Source of the DNA: Yamagishiella unicocca
Taxonomy: Eukaryota > Chlorophyta > Chlorophyceae > Chlamydomonadales > Volvocaceae
NCBI GenBank assembly: GCA_003116995.1
Contig: BDSL01000110.1
Span: forward strand, 1-64,000
Reading direction: 5' to 3'
DNA: 64,000 nt
Positions 42,058 to 55,400 of this stretch are shown in pieces. The notes under the pieces are model-generated. The model saw only the letters and a list, made by a program, of their open reading frames with translations. It was not told the origin of the DNA and made no database searches. Position 1 is the first letter of the stretch; each line of letters opens with the position of its first letter. Both the position numbers and the translations under genes were made by a program.

Positions 42058-43493
42058 CCCCGTATTCCACAGACTTACTGCTCCTGCGTAGGTCACCGTA
42101 AGACATACACATTATTTCAGCGCTGTGAAGGGTGCTAACCCTAGCCGCAAGGGCGTAAATATGCTTATTAAGGGGCTGGGAACACGGCCATGATACTCAA
42201 CCGTGTTCCCGCCAATCAGTCCTGTGTTCCCACCATTCTCTCGCTCATATCACGCACACGCACCGATGCCGGTACCCTTCACATGACGTCTAAGAACTGT
42301 TAAGGCGCCCGTACGAATCGCAAGGGCAGGAACACGGCTAAAGAGGCTGGGAAAACGGCCATGACACGCAACCATGTTCCCACCAATCATTCCCGTGTTC
42401 CCACCTGTTCCCCCGCTCATATATATAAGCCGCACCGATGCCTGATGCCCTTCATATGACTTCGACAAGCTATTCGAAGTGTCCGTACGAATGGCAAGGG
42501 CGGGACCCAGTCAGCAAGTCAGCCACCTGTCCCTCGCGTCCTGGACACCTCTACCCTCGCTCGCGTCATTCCCGTACTTCAATTAGGAACCCAACTACCA
42601 CGCGCTCCCTCCCTGGCGCTCCCTGGCCCCAGCCTCTCCTTTCCCCCGCTTTTCCAGGTTCGTTGTGACATCATTGTAGGTTTACAGCGTTGACTCCGAA
42701 ACCAGCAGATAGTTGTAGTACAATGCAGCAGGCCCAGCGGCACCAGCATCAGCAGCGGCGGCAGCTGCGATAGGGTTGACGCAGCAGCCCCACATGGCGT
42801 TGATACGGTTGTAGCAAGACCGGAATAATCCTTGTTGGACTTCGACTCGGAGCCTGCAGTTGGCATGCGGTGTGCCGCACCAACCCAGGTCCCATGCCGG
42901 TGGAAGCTCCGCTGCACTGACAGCGATTGATGATCGACCCTGCTTCGGCCCTGGCCTGCCACCCCCTGCTTGATTTCCCCCATCCCGCGAAAGCCCTCCC
43001 CAGATGGCGCCGCATGCCCGAACTAGCTAGCCAAGCGGTGAACCCTGCATTCCATAGCGGGAATGGGCTGTCATCACCCCATCGATGAGGCGCGTGTTGC
43101 TGATGAAAACGGCAGTCGTCTGAATATGAGCTTATTCCGATTATTTAAGAGGGGAGGTGCTGGTGTAGTTTCGCCGATGCTGGGACAACGTATATGGTTG
43201 ATCCCTATACCCTATTCGGCCATTCCATCATCGCCGCAGGATTATGAAGCCATAGACTTAAAGCCCATTCGTAAATTTGACGTATGTTGACCGTGACGTC
43301 TTATGTTTAGACAAGCTAGTTAGTCGATCTCCCCCGGTACCTGGAGTGCGAACATAGCGTCGCGCGATGTCGGCCACCTCTCCTAAAGCAACTTCAATGC
43401 AGCAGCAATCTGCAGAGCGTTGAGGAGAAGCGGCCAGGAGGACTCAGCGGCGGGAGTCAACGCGGCCTCTGGCCGACGGGTTGCTGCTTAAAA
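42058..43493 (+). other. upstream region of the FUSED gene, with a 172-bp duplication
   Basis: About 42,150-42,500 is a tandem pair of ~172-bp units. GAACACGGCCATGA at 42,179 pairs with GAAAACGGCCATGA at 42,351; CACCGATGCC is at 42,261 and 42,433. The second unit has TATATATAAG at about 42,419-42,428 where the first has no TATA. This could be a promoter. The kinase ATG lies 1.07 kb further on, and I cannot place the transcription start. No other gene was seen. Confidence 0.4.
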
Positions 43494-46400
43494 ATGCTCG
43501 ACAACTACCATGTCATAGAGCTGATCGGCGAGGGATCTTTTGGCAAGGTAGGGGACTTGAAAAGTGGGGCTCTCGGGCATTGTCGACATGATTTTGCAGG
43601 TTCCCCTGAATTTGTGCGGTGCGTGAAGCCATTCCATGAAGACCGTATGCGCTGTCGTCTCATGCATTCTGTCATCTGGAGCGTGGCCCTGGCGTGGGGG
43701 CATGGTTGCTTTTATGCACGGCTGCACTGCATGGTCTACCGCCAGAGCCTTGTAAGCGCCGCCTAGCTCGTCATTTCTTTCCTCGTGCCCATCAACATCA
43801 CTTCAGGTGTACAAAGGTCGGCGAAAATGCACCGGGCAAATCACGGCTATGAAATTCATTCTAAAGCAGGTACGCTGCTCGGCGATGGCTAAGCCGGGCT
43901 GAGCATGCGGCACTTTTACAAAGATATGTTGTTTCCATGTTGCGCCACTTGGAAGGAGGGTCGTTCGCGTGCCTATCCGGTCAGGACAAGGAGCTGTCGT
44001 TGCGGGGAAGCTAGCTTGCTGATGGGGGTTTGTCCACCGAATTTGCGATGGGCTCGTCGCGGCGGCGGATATGGGTTGATCACAGTTACTCGGAGGGGCA
44101 CGGCCTACAGGAGGCGCGGGGAACCCACTGCCCTAGCAGCCTGCTGTTGGGCCGCGTGGGCCTACTGGGCAGGACTGGGACAGTGGCACCCCCAGGCCAC
44201 ACGAGCCCGAGTTTGGCAACCTTCTGAATGTTTGTTGTGGTAATGAACATCGGCAAACGGCCGAATCGGAACAAGCCAGGGGGGCCAATGCGTGGGGGAT
44301 TGGGAGGTTGGCATGTGCTAGGGAGCACGCGCGCGTCGTAGATCAGGATTGAAGGACCAGTATGCGTTTCTGCGACTTTGCTTAGCGGGCCTGGGCGTGA
44401 AAGAACTTGGGGTTGAGAACTCTGCGCGCGATAGGACCCCTCCGTGGGTGCGGTGTGGGGCCCGTGAGTTCGGGCGTGAAGCTTGCAGTGCCGTTGCGGG
44501 TCTGGGAGGCACGCTGCTTGTGCATCAAGACGGTTCTGCAAAAGGAGTCCGAACCGAGTGCGTAGCGCGGCATCAGCCAGTATCCTGGACTGACGCGTCA
44601 AAATGGGGGCCACGGGAGCTGGCCGAGCCTCATATCGCTTCACTGCGATGCGCCGCACCGTGCTGCACACCGCGCAGGGCAAGTCCGAGAAGGATATCAA
44701 GAACCTGCGCCAGGAGATTGAAATCTTGCGGCAGCTGCGCCACGAGAACATTATTCAAATGCTTGACGCCTTCGAAACGAAGACGGAGTTCTGCGTCGTG
44801 ACGGGTGGGCTGCGGAGCGGTCACCCAACTCTCGCCCAAACGTGCACGCCCTTCGAATAAGCGAACGCCCATGCGTACAGCATTGCGCCGCACGCGCCCT
44901 CTGTACAATGCGTACCTTGCACTGCACGCGTCATGCATGTGGCGGCGGTGTGCAGAAACTGAAGCGCTGCATTTAAGGCTGCGTGTGGCGCCACGGGCCA
45001 CCTCCCGGCTTTGCGCTGACTACCGCGTGTACTTGGCTTGCCGCACGTGCTCACCTGTCACGCGTGGGACCGCCGTGCTGATCGATGTGCAGAGTACGCC
45101 CAGGGCGAGCTGTTCGAAATCCTGGAGGACGACCAGAACCTTCCGGAGGAAGTGGTGCGCGGCATCGCAAAGCAGCTGGTGGGTGTGGGAGGGCGCGGGC
45201 GCGGCTTTAGGGGTGGACCTTTTCGAACCAAACAATCCAAATTGAAGTCATCATACGGGCACCGCAGGGGATGAGGTGAAGGGTAAATGGGAATGCGGAG
45301 CTGGGGTATTTGTCCCATCGGCTGCTGGGGGGCCGGCAGGCTGGCGGCGGGTGCAGGCCCTAGGTGAGAAGGGCGAGGAGATTCGGGATAGGGGCTTGCG
45401 CAGTTGAGGTGAGGCTGAGTACAGGAGGTCCAGGCAGGCTTCTGAAGACGAGAATCGTGCAGAGGGCAGAGCGATGCGGTGCAGCGCCAGGACAACCCCA
45501 AAGGGCTGAGGCCGCCTCGTCATGCCGCATGCCCTCCTCCCTCACGCGGTCTGACCCCCTCCCATGCATGGCTTCCCCCTCTCCACACCTTCGACTCATA
45601 ACAGGTCCGCGCCCTGCACTACCTGCACTCCAACCGCATCATCCACCGCGATATGAAGCCGCAAAACATCCTGATCGGCTCGAACGGCGTAGTCAAGGTA
45701 CGTACGACCTTCCTGCCATGCGACATCGCAAGCTCGTACATACGTCTGTCCTGCAATGCGACATCGCACTGTCGTACGTACGACCTTCCTGCCATGCGAC
45801 ATCGCAAGCTCGTACGTACGACTGTCCTGCCATGCGACATCGCAAGCTCATACGTACGACCTTCCTGCCATGCGACATCGCAATGTCGTGAGCTGGCACT
45901 TCCATGCCACCCACGCTCCTACATTGTCGACGCCTTGCAAAGCCCATGTCGCTCATGTTCCTTTGTGCTTGGCTCGTCCAACTCCTGGACCCCTACCCGG
46001 GCTGCGGCCGTGCAGCCCGCACTCTTCACATGCAAAAATCCATGCTCGTGTACGAGAAGCCTGCTAAGTGGCGCAATGCGGCCATGCAAGGCCCTCCTTG
46101 CATCGCCCACCGATGTGATCCATGGACTCTAAACCACCCCCGCCCCCTTTTCCGGGCCCCACACGTGTGCCACGTTACCTGGAGCACAGCTGTGCGATTT
46201 TGGCTTTGCTCGTGCCATGAGTTGCAACACCATGGTGCTCACATCCATCAAGGGGACGCCGCTGTACATGGCTCCGGAACTGGTGCAAGAACAGCCGTAC
46301 AACCACACAGTGGGTGCCCTAGGGTCGGGTTGGGCGGAAAGCATTCCTGTATCGGTGCGTTGGCATGGACAAATGTAAATCTTATGAAAGTGCTTCTGTT

Positions 46401-49400
46401 CAAAAATGTGTGATAACTGTCGTATTATCAAACGCCCAAAGATGGTAACGAAAGGTGCAAACGGAGCGAGGGCTGTGCAGGGTTGGGGTTTCGGTTTGTG
46501 CATCGAAGTGGGTCAGCAAGCGGCCGGAGGACTCGTTGCCACTGGCACAGCTTCGGGCCCGTGGGTATGGCTTGTCATGGCGCCGTGCGGGTAGCTAGTC
46601 TGGATGGAGCCTGACCGGTGTGGGGCTCCTTCCCGCAGGTCGACCTGTGGTCGCTCGGCGTCATTCTGTTCGAGCTGTACGTGGGCCAGCCGCCATTCTA
46701 CACCAACTCCATTTACAGGTGGAGCCAGCGAGGGAAACCTTGAACGGAAGCATGTCGGGGTCGGGGCCGGAAGGGGCTAGGACGGCCCCAACAAAATGAG
46801 GGGCAACTCATGCAGCGACAGTGGCGAGGGGCGGCCAGGGGTTAAGAGCGGCGCGCTTGAGGGTGCGCGGTGGAAAGCAACGTGTAGGATGTACTGTACC
46901 CCTTCCTGCAAGCGAGGCCTATGTGCGAGGCCCATGGTGTAGGATGTACTGTACCCCTTCCTGCAAGCGAGGCCTATGTGCGAGGCCCATGGTGTAGGAT
47001 GTACTGTACCCCTTCCTGCAAGCGAGGCCCATGTGCGAGGCCCATGGTGTAGGATGTACTGTACCCCTTCCTGCAAGCGAGGCCCATGGTGCTGGTGCTC
47101 CCCAGGTGCTGCCGAACCACACCATGTGTGCCTGCCAGTCCCCCAGGGCCTCGCTCCACCACCTGCACGCGCGGGCCTTAGCTCACCACCTGCACCTGCT
47201 CCCCTTCCATCATCTGCGCCACGCCGCCCTCCACGCCACCGCAGCCTCATCCACCACATCGTAAAGGATCCGGTCAAGTTCCCCACCAACATCTCCCCCG
47301 AGTTCAAATCCTTCCTCAAGGTGCGACCCTGCAGTCCTGCTTCCCGTGCGCTAGTACCCACCCGCACAGCACACCACACGGTTGTGGACTAGCACCCACT
47401 ACACCCACTTGCACGTGATGGGCCGCAAGGTGCCCCCCCCTTCCGATGCTTCTGGCGCCTTGCTTGCCGGAAGCTCGCGTGCGTCCCAGCGCCGCTGTAG
47501 CCGCAAAAGCCTCCTGTCTTGCAGTCAGCACTGCCGCTCGTGCACCTCAACCTGGCGCTTTCTGTGGGCTCACCTCGCGCCCCTCCGCTGTTGGCTTGTC
47601 TGCTGCCCTCCTCGGTTGGCCAGGGCCTCCTCAACAAGAAGCCGCAGGACCGGCTAGGCTGGCCGCAGCTGCTGGAGCACCCCTTCGTGCGTGAGACGGA
47701 CAACGAGCGGCTGGCGCGGGAGAAGATGTTGGCGGACGCGATGGAGGTGGCGGAGGGCAGCAGGGCGTGGAAGGTGCGTGGGCGGTGCCCGAGGGGGATT
47801 AGGAAGCGGGGGCGAGGAAGCCCGTAAGCCGACAAATGAGGACATGAATACTACTAGTTGGAGCAGTGGTGCGTGTGTGGGGGGGCGGAGGCGAGGCATA
47901 TGGAGTGCGGCGTCTAGCATCTAAGTCACGCTGCCTTGCCTTGCCTTACTCGCACTCGCGGCCTGGGCGCCTCGAGCCGCCGATCCCCACGATGCATTCC
48001 ATGTGCCCGCGTCGCACGACAGCTGCATCCGTTGGGTCCGCATCTCAGGGTGAGGGAGGCGCCGTCGCCGGCGCGGTGCTGGCGCTGGCGACCGGCGGTG
48101 TCGGCACGCGGGAGACCAGCTCTACGGTGCCAGCCACGCCGCCAGCGCGGCAGACGGAGACGCCGCAGCTCAACCGCGGGCGCGATCCGCTGGCGGGCAA
48201 CCGGAGGCTGCCCGCGCTGGGTCCGCAGGGAGCCGCAGGTGGGAGCGGCGCGCGCCGCCAGCAGGGGGGTGCTGCGGAGGGGGGTGCAAGGAGGGGGGCC
48301 AAGGGAGGGCTGGGTGTTCGCACCACCGTGGCTGTGACTAATGCCGAGGGGAGGGAATTTGGGATTGGCCGCGAATGGCTGCCCCGAGGCGCTGGCGGGA
48401 AGGGATGGGGCCGTCCGTGGCTATGGGTACTCCTATGGGTACTGCTATGGGTACTCCTATGGGTAACCGGCCTCTCGCACTCGCTTGGCCACCTCCGCAG
48501 GTGCAGCCGCGCAGTCCCGCAGCGGCGCCGCCAGCCCCGCCACGCCGCCGCCGGTCACGGCCAGCAGGGCCGGCGTCGCCGCCAACTCCGCGGCGTCCCG
48601 TGGGTCGGTCACGCCGGCAAACACAACGCAGCGGCCGGCGGCGGCGGCGGCGCGGACGCCATCACCGCAGCAGGCGGCTTCGCAGCAGCAAGCGGCGCAG
48701 GTGTCGACTAGCGTCTCTCCCCTCACCGCTGCTGCATCCCCAGCGGTAGGTGGTGTCTAGGTGGTGTCCCAACCGTTGGGTCGGGGATCCGTGTGGGGTT
48801 CCTTGCTCATTGGTGGCCACGGATACCCGTGAGGCAACTGTCCACTCGGCACGGCCCGAGCGCGGTAGTGTGGGTGGGTGGGTTGCGGGCGTGTGCACGC
48901 CTACACCCGGGCACCTCGACATCAAGGCCCTTCCCGTATGTAAGGGGCGGCATGCTACTTACAGCTAGGAAGCATAAATGTAAGGGGCGGCATGCTACTT
49001 ACAGCTAGGAAGCATAAATGTAAGGGGCGGCATGCTACTTACAGCTAGGAAGCATAAATGTAAGGGGCGGCATGCTACTTACAGCTAGGAAGCATAAATG
49101 TAAGGGGCGGCATGCTACTTACAGCTAGGAAGCATAAATGTAAGGGGCGGCATGCTACTTACAGCTAGGAAGCATAAATGTAAGGGGCGGCATGCTACTT
49201 ACAGCTAGGAAGCATAAATGTAAGGGGCGGCATGCTACTTACAGCTAGGAAGCATAAATGTAAGGGGCGGCATGCTACTTACAGCTAGGAAGCATAAATG
49301 TAAGGGGCGGCATGCTACTTACAGCTAGGAAGCATAAATGTAAGGGGCGGCATGCTACTTACAGCTAGGAAGCATAAATGTAAGGGGCGGCATGCTACTT

Positions 49401-52400
49401 ACAGCTAGGAAGCATAAATGTAAGGGGCGGCATGCTACTTACAGCTAGGAAGCATAAATGCAGGGTGGGGGTGGGGTAGAGCGTAACCGAGCAGCAGCCT
49501 GGCCCCAGCCTAGCCTGTCTCCGCGGTGTACACGCCAGGTACCGACGCGACAGAAATGCGAACCGCAGGCGGACCAGCTGACGTCCTCCCTGGAGCGCCT
49601 GTCGCTGAACGTGGAGACGACGCGACTGACACCGGAGGCGGCAGCAGGTGCGGCTACGCTCGTGTGATCGGCACATTTGTGATAGCAGCGGGCCCTAAGG
49701 GTACAGGGGAGGGTATACCACGTGGCGGCGCTGTCCGCCGAAGCGCGTCATCGCAACCCTATAAAACCTTAAAAGATGTGCAGCAGGGCCAAAGCAGGGC
49801 CAAGATCCATCCGAATGGGATCCAATCCTTTCCATTTTCCAGGGTTACGTGCGCATGATGCAACTCCTCTGACGACGGTGTCTTGCCTTGGCATGGCACC
49901 CGCCTTGTTACCTTCCCCTTGCTCCTGTCCCCCCCCATGAAACGGTGCCCACGCGCACGCCTAGTGTGCCGCCCCCGAACAGGGCCCGAAACCCCGCGCT
50001 GAGTCCCCTTCGCACAAGCCTTACCCTGCCCGCCCGCCCGCCACGCGCTCGCATCCACGCAGGTCTGTGGTCGGACCCCTCCACCCTTCCCTCCCTGCTC
50101 GCCGCCCTCCGCGACGCCGCCGCCACCTGCGGCGCCGCGCCCGCCACGCCGCCGCCCTCGCTCCCCGCGGTGCAGCGCGCCCTGCGGCTGGCTTCACAGC
50201 TGCTGCAGTTCGGCGAGGGACGGCCGCAGGCGCAGCCTCTGCAGCGGGCCATCGTGGACCTGGCGTCGGTGGGTCCAGAAGCCTGTAGAGGGCGGGCGCT
50301 GAGGGTCGGGTGTTTCCGGCGTACACAAAATAACCAATACTGCATAATCAATACAGCACATGCGACCCATTTCCTTCCTTCAAATGTCGCCGCCGCATCA
50401 CTGGCCCCCTCCCCCCTGTGTATTGGTAACCTCGGCCCCCCCTCTCCCGGCAGGCTGCCGCTGCCGCCGGCTCGACGCACGTGGGTATCGTGCTGGCGTC
50501 CGTGGAGTGCTTCCGGTCCGCCGAGGCGGCCATGGCGGCGGACAAGGCGAGCAGCGGCTACACGGCCATCTGCCTGGACGAGAGCTGGAGGCTGTACTGC
50601 GAGGTGGTGCAGGTGAGGGGTGCTACGAGGGTGAGGGTGGGGGGTGCAGGTGAGGGTGGGGGGTGCAGGTGAGGGGTGCAAGTGAGGGGTGAGGGTGAGG
50701 GGTGCTACGGGTGAGGGTGTGGGGTGCAGGTAAGGATGGGGGTGAGAAGGCGGCGACGTAGGACAGGGGGCTCGGATGGCGGCTCGGCGGCTTATGTGTG
50801 ACGGGGCCCCAAGAGGGGGCAGCAGGGCTCCTGCGGCTCGCTGCACCATGCCGATTCCGCTACTCGCCGCGGGGCTGCACGCACCACCCCCCCTGGTCCA
50901 CGTATCCATTTCGTGTCGTGCAGCAAACGGAAGAGCCCCCTCCCTCCCGCCCAACCTACTGGCCCGCCCACCACCACCACCGCTACACCACTCGCTCCCT
51001 AAAACCTCAAAAACCCTAAACCCCCACTCGGCCCACCCCACTGTCCGCAGGGCTCCTCCGCGCGGGGCGTCTCCAGCAGCCGCGGCGCATCGGCCAGCGG
51101 CGGGCCGGGTGGCGGCAACGTGAGGAGGGAGGGCAACTGGCCGGCGGTGGCGGCGGCGTGCCACGCCCTGGCAGACACGCTCAATCGGGGCCTGCAGGTA
51201 GGAGGCTCCCCACGACAGGACAGGGTCAGTCAGCAGAGCTGATCCGAGGGTCCACTTTTGCGTGACAGCAGTATCCATGCCCTCGTTACCAGTATTCACA
51301 CCGCCACCACAACAAACCGACCGCCGCCCCCTCCCCCTTTTCACGGGTCTCCACGGGTCTTCCTCGCAAACCCCAACCCCCTCTTTGTGTAACCATGCTG
51401 CCCGACCTCGCCACCACCACTGCCGCTTCTACCTCTGCCTCTTCGCAGGCCATCTCCGCCAACCTCCGAGGCCCCGCGCTGCGCCAGGCTGAGGACCTGC
51501 TGCGTGGCGTCAATGACACCACCCTGGCGGTGCAGCTGTGCGGCTGCGTGGAGGACGCGCGGCTGGACACCCGGGGGCAAGGCGCGGACGCGGCAGCGCA
51601 GGTGGGCGGCTGGGGCGGGAGGGTTTAGGGTTGAGAGGAAGCCACGGCGGGAAGCAGGGCAAGGCTGGGAGGCCGGAGGGCCCTGGTACGAACAGCACAG
51701 AAACAGCCCTGGTACAAGCCAGCGCTCACACTTCCCTCGACGGCCCCCGATCTTGACACCCCCCCCCAACTTCCTGTTCTTTTTCGCGTCAACGGTTTGC
51801 ACGCCCCCCCCCCCCGCTGGAACCTTCATACCGCGGAATCATCCACCAGGCTGCGCTGCGCGCATTGGCCGCCTGCGTGTACTGTCCCTCCACCCCCGCC
51901 ACCGCCTCCGCCGTGGGGACTCACTTCCCGCTGGCAGCGGCGCTGGCGGCGGCCAACCGAATGGTCAGTGGCGGCGGCGGCGGCGCGTCGGACAGGTGAG
52001 CGGCGGCGGCGAGGGGTTCTACACTGGAGTTAATCCAGTCGAGCTGGGTGGGGGGGCCCGAGCTCTGAAGATATGGGCGGGGCGGGGCCAGCGGCACCCA
52101 CCCTGCCTCATTGTCGCATTCCTCTCATCCCACGCCCGTTCCCCACGCTATGGCACTCGGGGGCATCATAGGGTTCAGCCACCCCTTCCTGGCATACCCG
52201 CCCGCCGCCACCTCCCCCACCTTTTCTCGCATCCACGGGTTTTCCTCGACCCCCCCCCCTTTGCAACCGCGAGGGAGGAAGGAATCCGCGGGTGGCGCAA
52301 CCTAACCCATACCCGCCCGCCGCCGCCTACCGCAACCCACCCCACCCCACCCGCCCTCGCCCAGATGCATGGACACCGACGGCACGCTGCCGTTCACGGT

Positions 52401-55400
52401 GCGCCGCACCATCGGCGAGGCTATCGCCGCCAGCCCCAGCGTGGTTTCGGCGCTGGTGGAGTGGGCGCAGCAGCCGCACGTGAGCTCCTCGGGGGCGCCC
52501 GGCGCTCCGGGGGCAGGCACCACCAACAAGGTGCGATGGGGGGCGATGAGCACCCCCCTCGATGGGGGGCGATGAGCACCCCCTTCGATGGGGGGCGATG
52601 AGCAACCCCCTCGATGGGGGCCGATGAGCACCCCCCTCCCCCTCCGGGGGGTTCTAAGACGCGCACCGTCGTCGCGTCCGTGTGTGTAGCATGCGCGCGC
52701 GTCCCGGTGTCGAAGGCTACGCACCCGCTACATTTCGCCAGCTGCGTTCCCGGTTCTATCATTGTAACCTCCGGTGGGTCTAAGACCCCCTGGGCAGCTG
52801 GACTGCGGCTACGGCTGCGGGGCGGCGTCGGCAGGAAGCCCGTACGGCTGCGGGACCTGGCAGGCTCCTCAGTAAAACCCTACACTGCACATTCTAACGC
52901 CCGCGCGCCCTCCTACCCCCACTCCACCCCACCGTCGAGTACCCGGTTCTTTTCTGTAACCATCCCCTCCCCCCCGCCCGATTCTATCCTGTCTTTTTCG
53001 TGTCAACGGTATTCACGCCAACCCCCCCTTCCCGGTGCGCCCTCCTGCCTGCCTGCCCCAGGTGGACCTGTACTCACTGCAGCTGATTCTGCAGTGCAGC
53101 CGGGCCTGCCCGCAGCTGTGCCAGGCGGCCGTGCTGGCCAACGCCCCGGACGCGCTGCTGGGGCTGCGCGACGGCTCCAATGGGGCGCTGGCGCTGCTGG
53201 CGCTCACGGCGGTGCTGGAGGGGCTGCACGCGCGGCGGGGCGCCACCGGCTCGATGGCGGGCGGCGGCGGTACCGGGGCGGCGGCGGCGCAGAGCGCAAT
53301 GGTGCCGGGGCCGGCGACGGACGACGCCATTCGGCGGCTGGCAGGTGGGGTCTCAGCGGGGAGGAGACCGGTCAATCCGGGGCCGTTGTCCCAAGCGGGG
53401 AGCCCTCCCGCGGCCGTTGTCCCAAGCGTGGTGATACGGACGTACGCGTACTCATCCTTGACCTCACACACGAAATTCGTCGCCATGTGCTCCCCTGATC
53501 GCCGTACCTACCGCCGCTGTCCAGCGAGCCAGCCGCCATTCTGCATCCGTCCTCCCCTCCCGGTGACACCCCCCTTCTCTACCTCCCACACATCTGCATG
53601 TTTTTCTCTCCTACACACGTTTTTCTCGCCTACACGGTTCTTTCCTCCTACACGGTTCTTTCCTCCTACACGGTTCACGGTCCTTTCCTCCTTCACGGTC
53701 CTTTCCTCCTTCACGGTCCTTTCCTCCTACACGGTTCTCTCCTCCTACACGGTTCTCTCCTCCTACACGGTTCTCTCCTCCTACACGGTTCTCTCCTCCT
53801 TCACGGTCCTTTCCTCGCACCTCCGCCTCCCTCCGCTCGCAGGTCTGCTGCAGCTGTCCAGCGGCGAGAGCCTCACCCTGGGCTACGTGGCAGCGGGAGC
53901 AGCCGCAGCGTACCTGCGCTTCTACGCCCAGCCGGCGGGGCCCGGCCCGGCCGCGCCGTCGGCGGCCGCCGGCGGCGGCGACCCTCGGAACATGAGCAGC
54001 CGCCAGCTGCCCCCCCCGCCGGAGCTGCTGAGCCCCTCGCGGCTGGCCTCGCTGGTGAGGCTGCTCAAGTACCACCCGGCGCCTTCGGGCAGCCCCGCGG
54101 TGGAGGCGCTGGAGGGAGCGCCGGCCAGGTGGGGTGGGGTGGGGTGTGGGCGCTGGGGCTGAGGGGATGGTGGGGGGTGGGGTTGCGCCGGTGGCGTAGG
54201 AGGGGCAGAGGAGGTGTGGGCAGGGGGGCTAGCGCCCTTGGTAGGCGGCAATGCTGCAGTCCCGCATCCTTTTCCGTATTGCCTCCTTGCCTCTCTGCCT
54301 CCTCAGGACCGGCCTCTTTGACGGCGTCGTCGCCCTGGCGGCTCTGCTGCTGGGGTACGGAGCCTCAAGCGACGCCGGCTCGGCGGCGCTGCAGGCGGGG
54401 CTGGGCGGAGCCATCACCGCGCTCATGGCGGCGGGCGGCCGCGGCAGCGGGGGCGGCGGCGGCGCCGGTGCTCCAGGGGGGCTGCTGGAGATGTCGCCAC
54501 GCGGCATGATTGCGCTCATGGAGGCGGCGCACCACACGGCAGCGCCGGATGCGGATGTGAGGAGGGGTTTCGAGGAAGACCCGTGGATGCGAGGAAAAAA
54601 GCCGTTTAGAGGGGGGGTGGGGGGCGGGATTAAGGAGAAGAGGAGGACGGAGGGAGGGCTGGGGGCTGAGGGAGGAGGGCGGAGGCGGCGCTGCATGGTT
54701 TGTTGCGAATACCCCCTCACACTGCCCCACTGCACCATGGTACCCATCCCCTTCATCCACTGCTCACTCGGGCGTTGTTTCATCCACATACACGACGTTT
54801 CCGTACACGTACCCTTCCCGCCCATACCCGTCTCCTCTCCCTTCTCCTCCCCTCTTCCGCCCCCCCAGGGCCCCCAGTCCCTGGCCGCCGCCCCGCTGCT
54901 GTCCTTCCTGGCGCTGCTGCTGGGCGAGCGCCACCAGGGCGCGCTGTCCGCCTGGCCGGCCACCTCAGGCGGCGGCAGGGCGGGATGCTACCAGTGCGTG
55001 CTGCACGCAGTGGACCTCATAGGCCGACCGCTGACGCCGCTGCCGGGTAGGGGGCCGTACCTGGGGGCGAGGGGTCGAGGAAGACCCGTGGATGCCCGAA
55101 AACCCCGTTTAGAACCTGGGGGCGAGGGGAGGTAGGGGCGCACCTGGGGACGAGGGGGATTTTGAGGAAGACCCGTGGATGCGAGAAAAAACCGTTGGAC
55201 GAGGGGGAGGGCTGCGGCTGGGGACGAGGGGGAGGGGCCCGCCTGGGGACGAGGGGGACTTAGTGAGGAAGCCCGGGGGGACACGACGTGGGAGGATGCG
55301 CGCCTAGGGGAACGGCCCTAGCCTGTCGGGGGGCGTGGCCAGGACACCCCTTGGGGGGGGGTAAAAGAAGGAAGGAAGGAGGGAGGGGAGCGGCAGCTCT

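Larger units (their letters stand above)
43494..47773 (+). other. kinase domain of the FUSED gene (exons 1-9)
   Basis: Residues 4-255. Gly-rich loop GEGSFGKV at 12-19; ATP lysine K34 in AMKF; alpha-C glutamate E52; HRDMKPQN at 124-131; DFG at 144-146; activation segment [16 protein letters not shown] at 156-171; HPFV at the end. [14 protein letters not shown] is highly characteristic of FUSED kinases. All catalytic residues are present, so the kinase should be active. Confidence 0.95.

Noticed and set aside
43558..43766. Continuation of exon 1 as a 90-residue protein
   Set aside because: GTAGGG after GGCAAG is a donor, and joining to VYKGRR at 43,807 restores the kinase Gly-rich loop.
45653..46132. 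ORFs over the intron 5 repeat ([14 protein letters not shown])
   Set aside because: Translated minisatellite within an intron; no exon is needed there for the phase to close.
48941..49460. Perfect 40-bp array as a possible CRISPR
   Set aside because: The units are contiguous with no variable spacers, and the array lies in a eukaryotic intron.
49908..51344. 478-residue minus-strand ORF opposite FUSED exons 13-15
   Set aside because: It spans exons and introns of the plus-strand gene, is low-complexity and lacks any domain.
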